NCBI RefSeq assembly: GCF_000730665.1
Contig: NZ_BBIV01000022.1
Coordinates: 28,501-92,500, forward strand
Reading direction: 5' to 3'
Length of the DNA stretch: 64,000 nt
Source of the DNA: Pseudomonas plecoglossicida NBRC 103162 = DSM 15088
Lineage (GTDB): Bacteria > Pseudomonadota > Gammaproteobacteria > Pseudomonadales > Pseudomonadaceae
Part shown: piece after piece, positions 53,969-64,000 of the stretch
How positions within the stretch are numbered: the first letter of the stretch is position 1
How the letters are laid out: each line of letters starts with the position of its first letter
Notes under the pieces: model-generated
The model's database searches: none
What the model was told of the DNA's origin: nothing
What the model saw: the letters and a program-made list of their open reading frames with translations, nothing else
Position numbers and translations under genes: made by a program

Positions 53969-54984
53969 TGCTCTCGCCGGTGTCACGTCGCCGCCTGCAA
54001 CGCTTTCGTCGCAATCGCCGTGGCTGGATATCGCTGTGGCTGTTCGCCGGCCTGTTGCTGCTCAGCCTTGGCGCGGAGCTGGTGGCCAATGACAAGCCGC
54101 TGTTGCTGGGCTACAAAGGCGAACTGTATGTCCCTGCGCTGAAGCGTTATACCGAACAACAGTTCGGCGGCCAGTTGCCGTTCCAGCCGGATTATCGGAG
54201 TGCCTATGTACGGCAATTGATCGAGGGCCAGGGCGGCTGGATGCTGTTCGCCCCGATCCCCTTCGGCGCCGACACGCCCAATTACGACCTGCAAGTCCCC
54301 ACACCCAGCCCGCCGAGCTCCAGCAACTGGCTGGGTACCGACGACCAGGGCCGCGACGTGCTGGTACGGGTGCTGTATGGCACGCGGATATCGCTGCTGT
54401 TCGCCTTTGCCCTGACCGTGGTCAGCGTGCTGATCGGCATCGTCGCCGGCGCCCTGCAGGGTTACCACGGCGGGTGGGTCGACCTGCTGGGGCAGCGCCT
54501 GCTGGAAGTGTGGTCGGGACTTCCGGTCCTGTACCTGCTGATCATACTCAGCGGCTTCGTCGAGCCCGACTTCTGGTGGCTGCTGGGGATCATGGCGCTG
54601 TTCTCCTGGTTGACCCTGGTCGATGTGGTGCGCGCCGAATTCCTCCGTGGGCGCAACCTCGAATACGTGAAGGCCGCGCGCGCCCTGGGGCTGCCGGACA
54701 GCCAGGTGATGCTGCGGCACATCCTGCCCAATGCGATGAACGCCACCCTGACCTACGTGCCGTTCATGCTCACCGGCGCGATCACCACGCTGACGGCGCT
54801 GGACTTCCTGGGGTTCGGCATGCCGGCCGGGAGTGCGTCGCTGGGCGAACTGGTGACCCAGGGCAAGCAGCACCTGGAGGCGCCGTGGCTGGGCTTCACC
54901 GCGTTCTTTGCACTGGCAGTGATCCTGTCGCTGCTGGTATTCATCGGCGACGCCCTGCGCGAGGCGTTCGACCCAAGACGCTAG
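53968..54984 (+). CDS. yejE: ABC transporter permease, YejE-like
   Basis: This 338-residue second permease has a long N-terminal periplasmic region, as in YejE, and the EAA loop EYVKAARALGLPDSQVMLRHILPNAM. The start overlaps the yejB stop (TGATG), with GAGGAG upstream. It completes the membrane part of the importer. The next gene (hydroxybutyrate dehydrogenase) begins 33 bases later with its own strong site, so the transport operon probably ends here. Confidence 0.92.
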   Translation: MLSPVSRRRLQRFRRNRRGWISLWLFAGLLLLSLGAELVANDKPLLLGYKGELYVPALKRYTEQQFGGQLPFQPDYRSAYVRQLIEGQGGWMLFAPIPFGADTPNYDLQVPTPSPPSSSNWLGTDDQGRDVLVRVLYGTRISLLFAFALTVVSVLIGIVAGALQGYHGGWVDLLGQRLLEVWSGLPVLYLLIILSGFVEPDFWWLLGIMALFSWLTLVDVVRAEFLRGRNLEYVKAARALGLPDSQVMLRHILPNAMNATLTYVPFMLTGAITTLTALDFLGFGMPAGSASLGELVTQGKQHLEAPWLGFTAFFALAVILSLLVFIGDALREAFDPRR

Positions 54985-55017
54985 GTTCCAGATCGTTATG
55001 TCCAAGGAGATGTTCGC

Positions 55018-55788
55018 ATGACACTCGAAGGCAAGACTGCATTGGTTACCGGATCCACCAGCGGCATCGGCCTGGGTATCGCCCAGGCGCTGGCCCGCGC
55101 CGGCGCGAATATCCTGCTCAACGGCTTCGGCGACCCGTCACCGGCCTTGGCCGAGATTGCCAGGCACGGGGTCAAGGTCGCCCACCACCCGGCCGACCTG
55201 TCCGACGTGACGCAGATCGAAGCGCTGTTCGCCTTGGCCGAGCGCGAATTCGGCGGCGTCGACATCCTTGTCAACAACGCCGGCATCCAGCACGTGGCGC
55301 CGGTCGAGCAGTTCCCGGTGGAAAGCTGGGACAAGATCATCGCCCTGAACCTGTCGGCCGTGTTCCATGGCACACGCCTGGCCTTGCCCGGCATGCGCAC
55401 GCGCAACTGGGGGCGGATCATCAACATCGCCTCGGTGCACGGGCTGGTCGGTTCCACTGGCAAGGCGGCTTATGTGGCCGCCAAGCATGGCGTGGTCGGC
55501 CTGACCAAGGTCGTGGGTCTGGAAACCGCCACGAGCAACGTGACCTGCAACGCCATCTGCCCAGGTTGGGTACTTACGCCACTGGTACAGAAGCAGATCG
55601 ACGACCGTGCTGCCAAGGGCGTCGACACGCAGCAAGCACAAACGCAGCTGCTGACAGAGAAGCAACCTTCGTTGGCCTTCGTCACCCCCGAGCACCTGGG
55701 CGAGCTGGTACTATTCCTGTGCAGCGAGGCCGGTAGCCAGGTCCGCGGCGCCGCCTGGAACGTCGATGGTGGCTGGTTGGCCCAATGA
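55018..55788 (+). CDS. hbdH: 3-hydroxybutyrate dehydrogenase
   Basis: This 256-residue SDR enzyme oxidises D-3-hydroxybutyrate to acetoacetate with NAD+. Motifs TGSTSGIGLGIA, NNAGIQHVAPVE and catalytic YVAAKHG are present, and ASVHGLVGS and GWVLTPLV are typical of this subfamily. AAGGAG precedes the ATG. Acetoacetyl-CoA synthetase, encoded 620 bases downstream, would activate the product, so the two form a ketone-body pathway interrupted by ecotin. Confidence 0.92.
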   Translation: MTLEGKTALVTGSTSGIGLGIAQALARAGANILLNGFGDPSPALAEIARHGVKVAHHPADLSDVTQIEALFALAEREFGGVDILVNNAGIQHVAPVEQFPVESWDKIIALNLSAVFHGTRLALPGMRTRNWGRIINIASVHGLVGSTGKAAYVAAKHGVVGLTKVVGLETATSNVTCNAICPGWVLTPLVQKQIDDRAAKGVDTQQAQTQLLTEKQPSLAFVTPEHLGELVLFLCSEAGSQVRGAAWNVDGGWLAQ

Positions 55789-55843
55789 CGGGCAGCCTGG
55801 GCCTGGCGGCGGTCTTGCACTCGTTCAATTGCAAGGAGGCCCT

Positions 55844-56323
55844 ATGCGCCCAACCCGAATGTCCGCGATGTTTGCCCTGGCCCTGGCGGCCGCCGCCCCG
55901 GCGATGGCTGCCAGCCTGAAAGACGTCGCGCCCTACGCTGAGGCCGAAAAAGGCTTTACCCGGCAGGTCATCCACTTGCCGGCCCAGGCCGATGAGTCGG
56001 CCCACAAACTGGAAATCCTCGCCGGCAAGACCTTGCAGGTCGACTGCAACCGCCAGCGCCTGGCAGGCAGCCTGGAGGAACGCACCCTGCAAGGCTGGGG
56101 CTACAGCTACTACCACCTGGACAAGGTCGGTGGCCCGGCCAGTACCCTGATGGCCTGCCCGGATGGCAAGAAGACCGAGGCATTCGTGCCAGTGGTCGGC
56201 GAAGGCTTCATGCTGCGCTACAGCAGTAAGCTGCCGGTGGTGGTCTACGTGCCAGAAGGCGTAGAGGTACGCTATCGCGTGTGGTCGGCCTCCGAGGAAG
56301 TACAAAAGGCCAAGGTCGAATAA
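55844..56323 (+). CDS. eco: ecotin, periplasmic serine protease inhibitor
   Basis: This 159-residue protein has a signal peptide (residues 1-22) and the ecotin fold: APYAEAEKGFTRQVI, LEVDCN-like LQVDCNRQ, the reactive loop STLMACPDGKK with Met as P1, and RYSSKLPVVVYVPEGVEVRYRVW at the end (split here only by name). Ecotin dimers inhibit trypsin-, chymotrypsin- and elastase-like proteases and protect against host or predator proteases. AAGGAGG precedes the ATG at 55844. It sits between hbdH and acetoacetyl-CoA synthetase without obvious functional linkage. Confidence 0.93.
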   Translation: MRPTRMSAMFALALAAAAPAMAASLKDVAPYAEAEKGFTRQVIHLPAQADESAHKLEILAGKTLQVDCNRQRLAGSLEERTLQGWGYSYYHLDKVGGPASTLMACPDGKKTEAFVPVVGEGFMLRYSSKLPVVVYVPEGVEVRYRVWSASEEVQKAKVE

Positions 56324-56408
56324 GCTTCGGCGCTATCCTGAAGGTACGGGCTTTCGCAAGGCCATGGCCCGTACCTGCAGGGCGTTGTCCCTGAGTGGGA
56401 GGTTCGGC

Positions 56409-58367
<1,959 letters not shown>

Positions 58368-58403
58368 TGGCGGCCTTTTTTTGCCCCGAAGCACAGGTGT
58401 CCC

Positions 58404-58679
58404 ATGAAAGCTCAAGCCCGCCACATCCTGGTCAAGACCGCTGATGAAGCCGAGAAGCTCAAGCAGCGCATCGCCAACGGCGAGGCCTTCGACGTGCTGG
58501 CCAGGAAGTTTTCCACCTGCCCGTCAGGCAAGCGCGGTGGCGACCTGGGTGAAGTGCGCCCTGGTCAGTTGGTGGGTGCCATCGACCAGGTGATCTTCAA
58601 GAAACCCCTGCGTGTGGTACACGGGCCGATCAAGAGCAAGTTCGGTTATCACCTGGTTCAAACGTTCTATCGCGATTGA
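58404..58679 (+). CDS. ppiC: parvulin-type peptidyl-prolyl isomerase (second copy)
   Basis: This 91-residue single-domain parvulin (ARHILVKTADEAEKLKQRI, STCPSGKRGGDLGEVRPGQLV, FGYHLVQTFY) is cytoplasmic by lack of a signal. It is related to but distinct from the copy at 50696, differing at about half of positions. It starts 36 bases after the acetoacetyl-CoA synthetase stop. Confidence 0.93.
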   Translation: MKAQARHILVKTADEAEKLKQRIANGEAFDVLARKFSTCPSGKRGGDLGEVRPGQLVGAIDQVIFKKPLRVVHGPIKSKFGYHLVQTFYRD

Positions 58680-58726
58680 TGGACACAGGCCGCGCAGGCA
58701 CTTTCTGCCAATAGCTGCATACGCCT

Positions 58727-58830
58727 TTCTAGTGACGCGCGGCCAGCAGCCCGAGGCCTGCGCATCCGAGCAGCAAAGCACTAACGCGGTTGAACAGCCG
58801 ACGTGGCCCGGGCTGGCTGCACCAGAGCTG
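58727..58830 (+). repeat. direct repeat of lysE 3' end, left copy
   Basis: These 104 bases match 60399-60502 at 98 positions without gaps, in the same orientation. The match starts 2 bases before the lysE stop codon and covers the last ~33 codons of lysE. No other part of lysE is here. With the intact copy it brackets the fic gene. Confidence 0.95.
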
Positions 58831-58854
58831 TGCAAAGCTTAATACGACTTGAAC

Positions 58855-58900
58855 TCAATTTACGATCAAATTGAAATCAGGCTCTCATCCAAGCTATCCT
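58855..58900 (+). promoter_or_regulatory. fic promoter with overlapping dyad operator
   Basis: TTGAAA (58871-58876) and TATCCT (58895-58900) are 18 bases apart. TCAATTT-ACGATC-AAATTGA (58855-58874) is a perfect 7-bp inverted repeat overlapping the -35. A repressor, perhaps the Fic protein itself or a partner, could block the promoter. Confidence 0.55.
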
Positions 58901-58928
58901 CGTCTCAAATCCGGCGGTATTTGAGATT

Positions 58929-60281
58929 ATGTTCAAGCGTCCTCCAGCGGTTCACCCCGAGCCATTCGAAGCCATCATTCAGGCGCATCCTGATTACGTC
59001 ACTGATTACGTCGACCTCCATCAGGTGATCGACAAGGAAGGTAAGTACCTCCATTTTGATCAAATTCGCCACAAGATCCCCAGAAGGCTCGATAAATCTT
59101 TGGCTTGGTCCGTGGTCAAGATGGCGCGTCGGGGGCAGCTCGCACCTGTAATCACGCTTGGGGAACCTGCTGAGCCATGCTGGTTCTTATCGACACCAGC
59201 TATTCAGAAAGCTGTTTCCCATTGCGACCAGAAAACGACAACTGCCGTCCTCAGGTACATGACGAATCAGATCGGCGAGGGGAAACAAATTGAATACCTG
59301 CTGAACGATCTGCTTGATGACGAAGCGATCAGTAGCAGCCAGCTGGAGGGTTCAGCGACCACTACCAAGGTTGCAAAGCTCCTGCTGTCGACCCAGCAGG
59401 GCGGCAGAACGCCTGATGAGAAGATGATTATCGGGAACTATAAAATGATGCTGTGCGCATGGGAGCGGAGGAAAGAACCTCTCTCCCTACAGCTCATCCA
59501 GGAACTGCACCGCGAAGGCGTCGAAGGGATCGATGATGACGAATATCGCCCAGGTGCATTCAAGGATACAGATGATGTCGTTGTATCGGATGGCCACGGA
59601 GGCATCGCGCACCAACCACCGCCAGCGGCGACGCTTGTCCAACGGTTGGAATCGCTGATTGAGTGGGTAAATTCCGACCACACCACGACGAATACAGCCA
59701 GCTACATTCATCCGATCATCAAAGCGATCATCCTCCATTTCGCGATAGGTTACGAACATCCCTTCCATGATGGAAACGGCCGGGTAGCTAGGTCGCTGTT
59801 CTACTGGTACGTCTTCAAGGAAGGATTCCCAGCCTTTAGGTACATTGCGATCAGCTCGCTACTTAAACGGGCCCCAGTTAAATACGGCATGAGCTATATG
59901 TACACGGAAACCGACGAAATGGATCTGACCTATTTCATCGACTACCAGTGCCGCATGATCACCGAGGCCATCGATCTCTTCCAGGAAAACTATGATGTTG
60001 CTTTGAAATCGATTAAGGATTTTGAAAAATTCCTATTCGACTCAGGGCTTTATGGGAAGCTCTCAGACAAGCAACGGATGGTGTTCAATGTCGCGAGCAG
60101 TAACAGAGCGCGTCACTTCACCGTGAATAACGTCAAGATGAATCTCGGTTGCTCCTACAACACTGCGGCCAGCATCCTCAACGGACTGGTTGAACTCAAG
60201 CTGTTCAAAAAAAGGAAAGAAGGCAAGGTATGGGTTTACTCGATGTTAGATCCTAAAAGCATTCAGGAGGCTTGGGTATAG
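58929..60281 (+). CDS. Fic-domain protein (AMPylase-type) with N-terminal inhibitory motif
   Basis: This 450-residue protein has the full Fic core HPFHDGNGRVAR (277-288), with the catalytic histidine, and the inhibitory motif S-x-x-x-E-G (136-141, SSQLEG) before the core: a self-inhibited class II Fic enzyme that probably transfers AMP to a protein hydroxyl. The C-terminal ~90 residues look like a winged helix (NCGCSYNTAASILNGL-type segment), suggesting DNA binding. The gene is visibly richer in A and T than its neighbours and lies between direct repeats of the lysE end, so it is probably acquired. The ribosome site is weak. Confidence 0.9.
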   Translation: MFKRPPAVHPEPFEAIIQAHPDYVTDYVDLHQVIDKEGKYLHFDQIRHKIPRRLDKSLAWSVVKMARRGQLAPVITLGEPAEPCWFLSTPAIQKAVSHCDQKTTTAVLRYMTNQIGEGKQIEYLLNDLLDDEAISSSQLEGSATTTKVAKLLLSTQQGGRTPDEKMIIGNYKMMLCAWERRKEPLSLQLIQELHREGVEGIDDDEYRPGAFKDTDDVVVSDGHGGIAHQPPPAATLVQRLESLIEWVNSDHTTTNTASYIHPIIKAIILHFAIGYEHPFHDGNGRVARSLFYWYVFKEGFPAFRYIAISSLLKRAPVKYGMSYMYTETDEMDLTYFIDYQCRMITEAIDLFQENYDVALKSIKDFEKFLFDSGLYGKLSDKQRMVFNVASSNRARHFTVNNVKMNLGCSYNTAASILNGLVELKLFKKRKEGKVWVYSMLDPKSIQEAWV

Positions 60282-60398
60282 AGCCCACAAGCGCGGCCGG
60301 CTCTTCGGACTACCCGCTTATTGTTGAGCGGGCTCTCAATTGAAGGACTCCAGGCCCCTATCCCTTCGTGAGTAGAAAACCAGTGCGAACGCTGGCAG

Positions 60399-60502
60399 TT
60401 CTAGCGACGCGCAGCCAGCAGCCCGAGGCCTGCGCATCCGAGCAGCGAAGCACTGACGCGGTTGAACAGCCGACGTGGCCCGGGCTGGCTGAACCAGCGC
60501 TG
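60399..60502 (+). repeat. direct repeat of lysE 3' end, right copy (within lysE)
   Basis: This copy includes the lysE stop codon (60401-60403) and the last ~33 codons. It pairs with 58727-58830; the six differences are single-base substitutions. Sequences outside the repeats are unrelated. Confidence 0.95.
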
Positions 60503-61024
60503 CAGGTAGGCACCCAACCCCGCGTAGATGGCGATCGCCGCCCATTCCAGCAGCAGGAACAGCACGCCCAGCCAGAGGAACTGCTCGCTCACCGGCGTGG
60601 CGCTGCCAACCGAGACGAACTGCGGCAGGAATGCGGTGAAGATCAGGATGGCCTTCGGATTGCCAGCAGCGACCCAGAACTCCTGGCGCGCCAGACGCCA
60701 GGTGCCGCGAGGATGATCGCTGGCCACCATCACCTCGCCCACCGGTGCACGCCACAGCTGCCAGGCGATGTAGAACAGGTAGGCCGCGCCCACCACCTTG
60801 ATCGCCAGGAACAGGTATTCGCTGGTGTGCAGCACCACGGCGAGGCCCATGGCCGCCAGGGCGATCATGCCGCTGAAGGCGACGAGGCGCCCGCCACCGG
60901 CCACACAGGCAGTGCGCAATCCGTAACGGCTGGCGTTATGCAGGGACAGCAGGTTGTTCGGCCCCGGCGCCATGTTCAGGGCGAAGCAGGCCGGAATGAA
61001 AAGCAACAGGCTCGAGAGGTCCAT
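60401..61024 (-). CDS. LysE/RhtB-family amino acid exporter
   Basis: This 207-residue inner membrane protein has about six helices and the family start (LLLFIPACFALNMAPGPNNL), then GNPKAILIFTAFLPQF. Members export lysine, threonine, homoserine lactones or other metabolites; the substrate is unknown. The gene is intact, although its 3' end is duplicated to the left of the fic insertion. Confidence 0.92.
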   Translation of the reverse strand: MDLSSLLLFIPACFALNMAPGPNNLLSLHNASRYGLRTACVAGGGRLVAFSGMIALAAMGLAVVLHTSEYLFLAIKVVGAAYLFYIAWQLWRAPVGEVMVASDHPRGTWRLARQEFWVAAGNPKAILIFTAFLPQFVSVGSATPVSEQFLWLGVLFLLLEWAAIAIYAGLGAYLQRWFSQPGPRRLFNRVSASLLGCAGLGLLAARR

Positions 61025-61134
61025 TGGGTATTCCTGGTGGTCGACCTCGTATTCAGCAGGCTGCCGCCTGCGCGGTCAAGATACAGCCGCAGGCAAAAAC
61101 TGTACGGGGCTACCTTCGCGGTCCCATGCACGGC

Positions 61135-61818
61135 TCAAGGGGTGACCACTGTCAGGCTTGCCAGGTCCAGCAAGGTGAAGTGGCCACTGGCCCAGCCGCC
61201 GGTATCCAGGTGCCAGACATTCCCCAGGCGCTTGGCCTGCAACACAGGCGTATGCCCGACAAGCAAAGCCTGAAGCCCTGCGACCGGCTCGGTATCGCCA
61301 TCCTTCAGACGCTGCCGCGACCATTGGCACACCTCCCGTACGCGCGGGTCGTCGTCGAACAACAGGCTTTCGCGCAATGCCGCCCAGTCATTGAACGGAC
61401 TGTCGGCATGCAGCACACCGACCAGCCCGGCCGGAGTCTGAACCTCCAGGGCAATGGGCAGCTGCAGGAACCGTTCGACGAACACTTCCTGCCTGTGCCC
61501 GGGCAGATCGAGGAACCAGCCACCGCCGGCGGCACGGTACATCTCCAGGTCAAGGCGCCCGCCATGCAGGCAAGTGATCGCCAATGACTCGTGATTGCCC
61601 TGCACGGCGTGGAACCAGGGTCTGGCCAGCCACATCAGCGCCTCTTCGCTGTCCGGGCCTCGGTCGACCAGGTCGCCGACGCTGAACAGGCGGTCGACTT
61701 CAGGATCGAACCCCACCTGGTCCAGGCACTGCTGCAATCGCAGGAAATGCCCGTGAATATCCCCCACGGCCAGGTCGCGACCCTTGCTGTTGGCGGCTAT
61801 CCGCCGAAACCGGCTCAT
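61135..61818 (-). CDS. metallophosphoesterase, PrpA/serine-threonine phosphatase type
   Basis: This 227-residue PP2A-like phosphoesterase has all metal and catalytic motifs: GDIHGH, GDLVDRGPD, GNHES, LLVGHTP and a final HLDTG. Bacterial PrpA-type enzymes dephosphorylate proteins, and related ones cleave diadenosine tetraphosphate. It is cytoplasmic. The ATG at 61818 fits the family start. It stands alone between lysE and the DUF3016 gene. Confidence 0.9.
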   Translation of the reverse strand: MSRFRRIAANSKGRDLAVGDIHGHFLRLQQCLDQVGFDPEVDRLFSVGDLVDRGPDSEEALMWLARPWFHAVQGNHESLAITCLHGGRLDLEMYRAAGGGWFLDLPGHRQEVFVERFLQLPIALEVQTPAGLVGVLHADSPFNDWAALRESLLFDDDPRVREVCQWSRQRLKDGDTEPVAGLQALLVGHTPVLQAKRLGNVWHLDTGGWASGHFTLLDLASLTVVTP

Positions 61819-61892
61819 TACAAATCTTCCTCATCTGCCGCACCTGGGCAGGCGTAAAATGAGGCGAAACGCAGTACGCCCGGAGGTGCATC

Positions 61893-62408
61893 ATGCGTTA
61901 CACCCTTGTGTGTGCCGTGCTCATGGCGCTCTCTGTCAACAGCATGGCACAAGGCACCGCGCCTGCGCAGGTCGAGGTGCGTTTCGACCATCCGGAAAAA
62001 TTCCGCGATGCCAGCCTGGACAGTGCCGGATATGAGCGCGGCGCCGACGACTATGTGATGAAAACCCTCACCCAATACCTGCAGAAGCTAGGCCAGCGCT
62101 ACCTGCAGCCGGGCCAGCAACTGGTGATCGACATCCGCGACATCGACCTGGCCGGGCGATTCGAACCTTGGCACAGCCGCGCCTACGATGTGCGCTTCAT
62201 GCGCGATATCACCTGGCCAACCATCGACCTCAGCTACACGCTCAGCCAGCCCGGCAAACCGGACCAGCAAGCCCAGGAGCGGGTAAGCGACAAGATGTAC
62301 CTGAGCCGTCCAGGCCGCATGGCCAGCAGCAATGACCGCCTGTACGCCGAAAAGGCCATGCTGAACGACTGGTTCCGCCAGCGCTTCGCGCCGCACCCTG
62401 CCGCATGA
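61893..62408 (+). CDS. DUF3016 periplasmic/lipoprotein-like protein
   Basis: This 171-residue protein has a signal peptide (residues 1-19, cut near SMAQG) and the DUF3016 domain (VRFDHPEKFRDA, LVIDIRDIDLAGRFEPW, LNDWFRQRF). The function of the domain is unknown; it is widespread in gammaproteobacteria. CGGAGG precedes the ATG. It is divergent from the phosphoesterase with a 74-base gap. Confidence 0.88.
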   Translation: MRYTLVCAVLMALSVNSMAQGTAPAQVEVRFDHPEKFRDASLDSAGYERGADDYVMKTLTQYLQKLGQRYLQPGQQLVIDIRDIDLAGRFEPWHSRAYDVRFMRDITWPTIDLSYTLSQPGKPDQQAQERVSDKMYLSRPGRMASSNDRLYAEKAMLNDWFRQRFAPHPAA

Positions 62409-62519
62409 GCGGCCCGTGGCTGACATCGGCGTGCACGGCAGTAGTATGCTCGCCCCTTCGACCTGCCTATGGGAACGAATGCACATGGAACGTTTTGCCC
62501 GGCTGGACGCCGCTGCTGC

Positions 62520-62756
62520 ATGAACTATCTGCTTTTGACCTTGAGCAGTCTTGCCATCACCTACTATCTGGTCGGCCTGCTGATTCAAGGCAAACTGGCC
62601 GACATCGCCGAAGGCCTGCGCCATCGACCGGACGCCCCGACGCCAGGCGAATATTTGCGCGAAATGCGGCCACATGCGCGTCGGGCGCGGCGACAGTATG
62701 CGCTGATGGCGGGTTCGGCGCTGGTGGTTTGCCTGGTTGCCTACTGGTTCGGCTGA
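62520..62756 (+). CDS. small inner membrane protein, unknown function
   Basis: This 78-residue protein has two hydrophobic helices (residues ~2-22, and the last ~18 residues) around a charged, arginine-rich loop (LRHRPDAPTPGEYLREMRPHARRARR). The ATG at 62520 begins the hydrophobic segment; an open frame upstream from 62469 has no typical start sequence. No ribosome site is clear. I do not recognise the family. Confidence 0.6.
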   Translation: MNYLLLTLSSLAITYYLVGLLIQGKLADIAEGLRHRPDAPTPGEYLREMRPHARRARRQYALMAGSALVVCLVAYWFG

Positions 62757-62763
62757 GCGCAGG

Positions 62764-63264
62764 TCACAGGTCCAGGGCCAGGCTCTGGCGCCCTTCCAGC
62801 GCCAGCAAGTACTGCTTGGCTGGCAAACCACCGGCAAACCCGGTCAGGCTGCCTGAGGCACCGATCACCCGGTGGCACGGGGCGATGATCGAGATCGGGT
62901 TACGCCCGTTGGCCGCGCCCACTGCACGCAGCGCGCTGGGGTTGCCGATCTGCCGGGCGATATCGCCGTAACTGCGGGTCTGACCAAAGGGAATCGTCAA
63001 CAACGCGGCCCACACCTGGCGCTGGAACTCGGTGCCGGCAAAGTCCAGTGGCAGATCAAACTGCTGCCGGGTGCCGGCGAAGTACTCGCCCAGCTGGCGC
63101 GCAGTTTCGCGCAGGGTGGGTTGCTGGTCGTCGCGGTGCATTTCACCGAGGCGCACGCGGTTTTCGCGGTCTTGCTCCCAAAGTACGGCAGCCAGCCGCT
63201 CACCGCGAGCGACCAGCGTCAAGGTACCGACCGGGGATGCCAGGAAAGTGAAGGCGCAGGGCAT
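62764..63264 (-). CDS. ogt: methylated-DNA-protein-cysteine methyltransferase
   Basis: This 166-residue DNA repair protein moves alkyl groups from O6-alkylguanine to its own cysteine. The active site is IAPCHRVIG, the helix-turn-helix arginine segment is RAVGAANGRNPI, and FGQTRSYGDIA is conserved. The N-terminal domain is short, and the absence of an AraC domain marks it as Ogt/MGMT rather than Ada. It converges on the small membrane protein gene. Confidence 0.93.
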   Translation of the reverse strand: MPCAFTFLASPVGTLTLVARGERLAAVLWEQDRENRVRLGEMHRDDQQPTLRETARQLGEYFAGTRQQFDLPLDFAGTEFQRQVWAALLTIPFGQTRSYGDIARQIGNPSALRAVGAANGRNPISIIAPCHRVIGASGSLTGFAGGLPAKQYLLALEGRQSLALDL

Positions 63265-63348
63265 GATGAAGTTTCCGTGACAATCAAGTTCAGCGCACTC
63301 TAACGCCGCAGGCGGGCAGGCGCATCCCGTTTCTTGCGCGAAAAATCC

Positions 63349-64000
63349 TCAGGCCGCGATGCGTCGTGCTTCAGCCAGGTCGATCTTGGGGATCACCGCG
63401 GGGGGAATGCGCGAGGTAGCGGACAAGTTGTAGACGCGGAAATGCTCATTCACCACGTGCTGCGCCATCAACGTCAGCGACGGCAGAATTCGGCTGCCCC
63501 AGTGCTGATCGAGCCCGCACGGCGAGCACTGCGTCGAGCCGTCCTCATAGAAGCGCCAGCGGATTGATCGAGGTCGACCCCCACCAGCAAAACCTGCTCG
63601 AAGCCCAGGTGATGAGCCAGTTGCAAGGCGACGTAAGCGACTGTGCGGGCATCAAAATAGCCATTGGACATGTCGGTGCTGAAGGCAATCGAGCGTGCCC
63701 GTTTGCTCCAGAACGACCGGTTGCAGACAAGCGTGTCACCATGGCCGCGCAAAGCATCCAGCAAACCGGGTGTCTCGGCCTTGTGCAATGGGTAGCACTG
63801 GGTACTCGTGGGGACATCGGCATCGGCGAACTGCTCCGGCCACAGGGCCAGGCGCTGGCTGTCGCGCAAGGCTTGGGCGAACAGTGCCGGTTGTTGCGTG
63901 CGAAAGCTCTTGTCGGTGCAGACATAGAAAAACGGCTTCACCCCACACGCCGCAGTGAGCGAGATTGAACCGTTCATCGCAATCACCGGCAAGTGAGCAG
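63349..64000 (-). pseudogene. LPS-core/DUF115-like biosynthesis protein with single-base frameshift (5' end outside window)
   Basis: The frame entering from the window end reads HLPVIAMNGSI, then VLLVGVDLDQSAG. Near 63560 it must shift by one base to continue with RFYEDGSTQCSPCGLDQHWG and on to EARRIAA at 63349. One C missing from GGCCGC would explain the shift. The part resembles proteins that synthesise surface polysaccharide (DUF115-like), with the conserved ITAxNGS/GVD pattern. It may be a true frameshift or a sequencing error. The start lies beyond 64000. Confidence 0.65.

Overview
The window is high-GC DNA from a pseudomonad, most likely the Pseudomonas putida group. Reasons: a benzoate (ben) operon in the group's usual order, a McoA-like multicopper oxidase followed by a SCO/cytochrome c protein, a LigD/Ku pair, and five copies of a paired repeat built on CCGGCAAGCCGGCTCCCACA, the familiar P. 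putida REP sequence. I saw no rRNA, tRNA or CRISPR array.

Layout. 1-5 kb: the 3' end of ligD, translationally coupled to a four-gene cluster (acyl-CoA dehydrogenase-like, PIG-L deacetylase, NodS-like methyltransferase, glycosyltransferase), facing ku and a tiny Cys-rich gene. 5-10 kb: nucleoside phosphorylase-like protein, KGG stress protein, two adjacent decayed genes, DyP peroxidase, and an Xre/MbcA-RES toxin-antitoxin pair. 10-14 kb: a bile-acid-type symporter, an orphan CrtZ-like hydroxylase, mgtC with a long structured leader, and a KfrA-like coiled-coil protein. 14-23 kb: two truncated gene ends, a tenA pair under a TPP riboswitch, mcoA plus SCO, and a GGDEF/EAL protein fused in frame to an integrase. 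23-34 kb: an SDR/SMP-30 fusion, a LysR regulator, and a compact seven-gene biosynthetic operon (26109-34042). 34-43 kb: glycerate kinase, remnants of its likely regulator and transporter, a Rieske/FAD reductase, an aldo/keto reductase, cold-shock genes and two membrane proteins. 43-49 kb: the ben operon with a deletion. 49-58 kb: DAHP synthase behind two aromatic-rich leader peptides, an oligopeptide-type ABC importer, hydroxybutyrate dehydrogenase, ecotin and acetoacetyl-CoA synthetase. 58-64 kb: a Fic gene flanked by direct repeats of the lysE 3' end, then housekeeping-type genes.

Best candidate for an undescribed system: the operon at 26109-34042. It encodes a PaaK-like adenylate-forming enzyme, an alpha/alpha-barrel prenyltransferase/terpene-cyclase-like protein, a Pro-1 tautomerase-like protein, a stand-alone acyl carrier protein, an unusually short AMP-ligase, an amidase-signature enzyme and a glutamine-dependent asparagine synthetase homologue. 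Most junctions are GTGA overlaps. It contains no ketosynthase, condensation or thioesterase gene, and I do not recognise its product.

A second theme is decay. At least eight apparent deletion joints interrupt or fuse genes (near 6.75, 7.14, 14.11, 14.19, 22.55, 36.14, 43.30 and 44.24 kb), with two single-base frameshifts and one in-frame stop. The clearest case fuses BenK to BenE and removes the catechol dioxygenase gene normally between them. These could be real scars or assembly errors; read mapping over the joints would decide.
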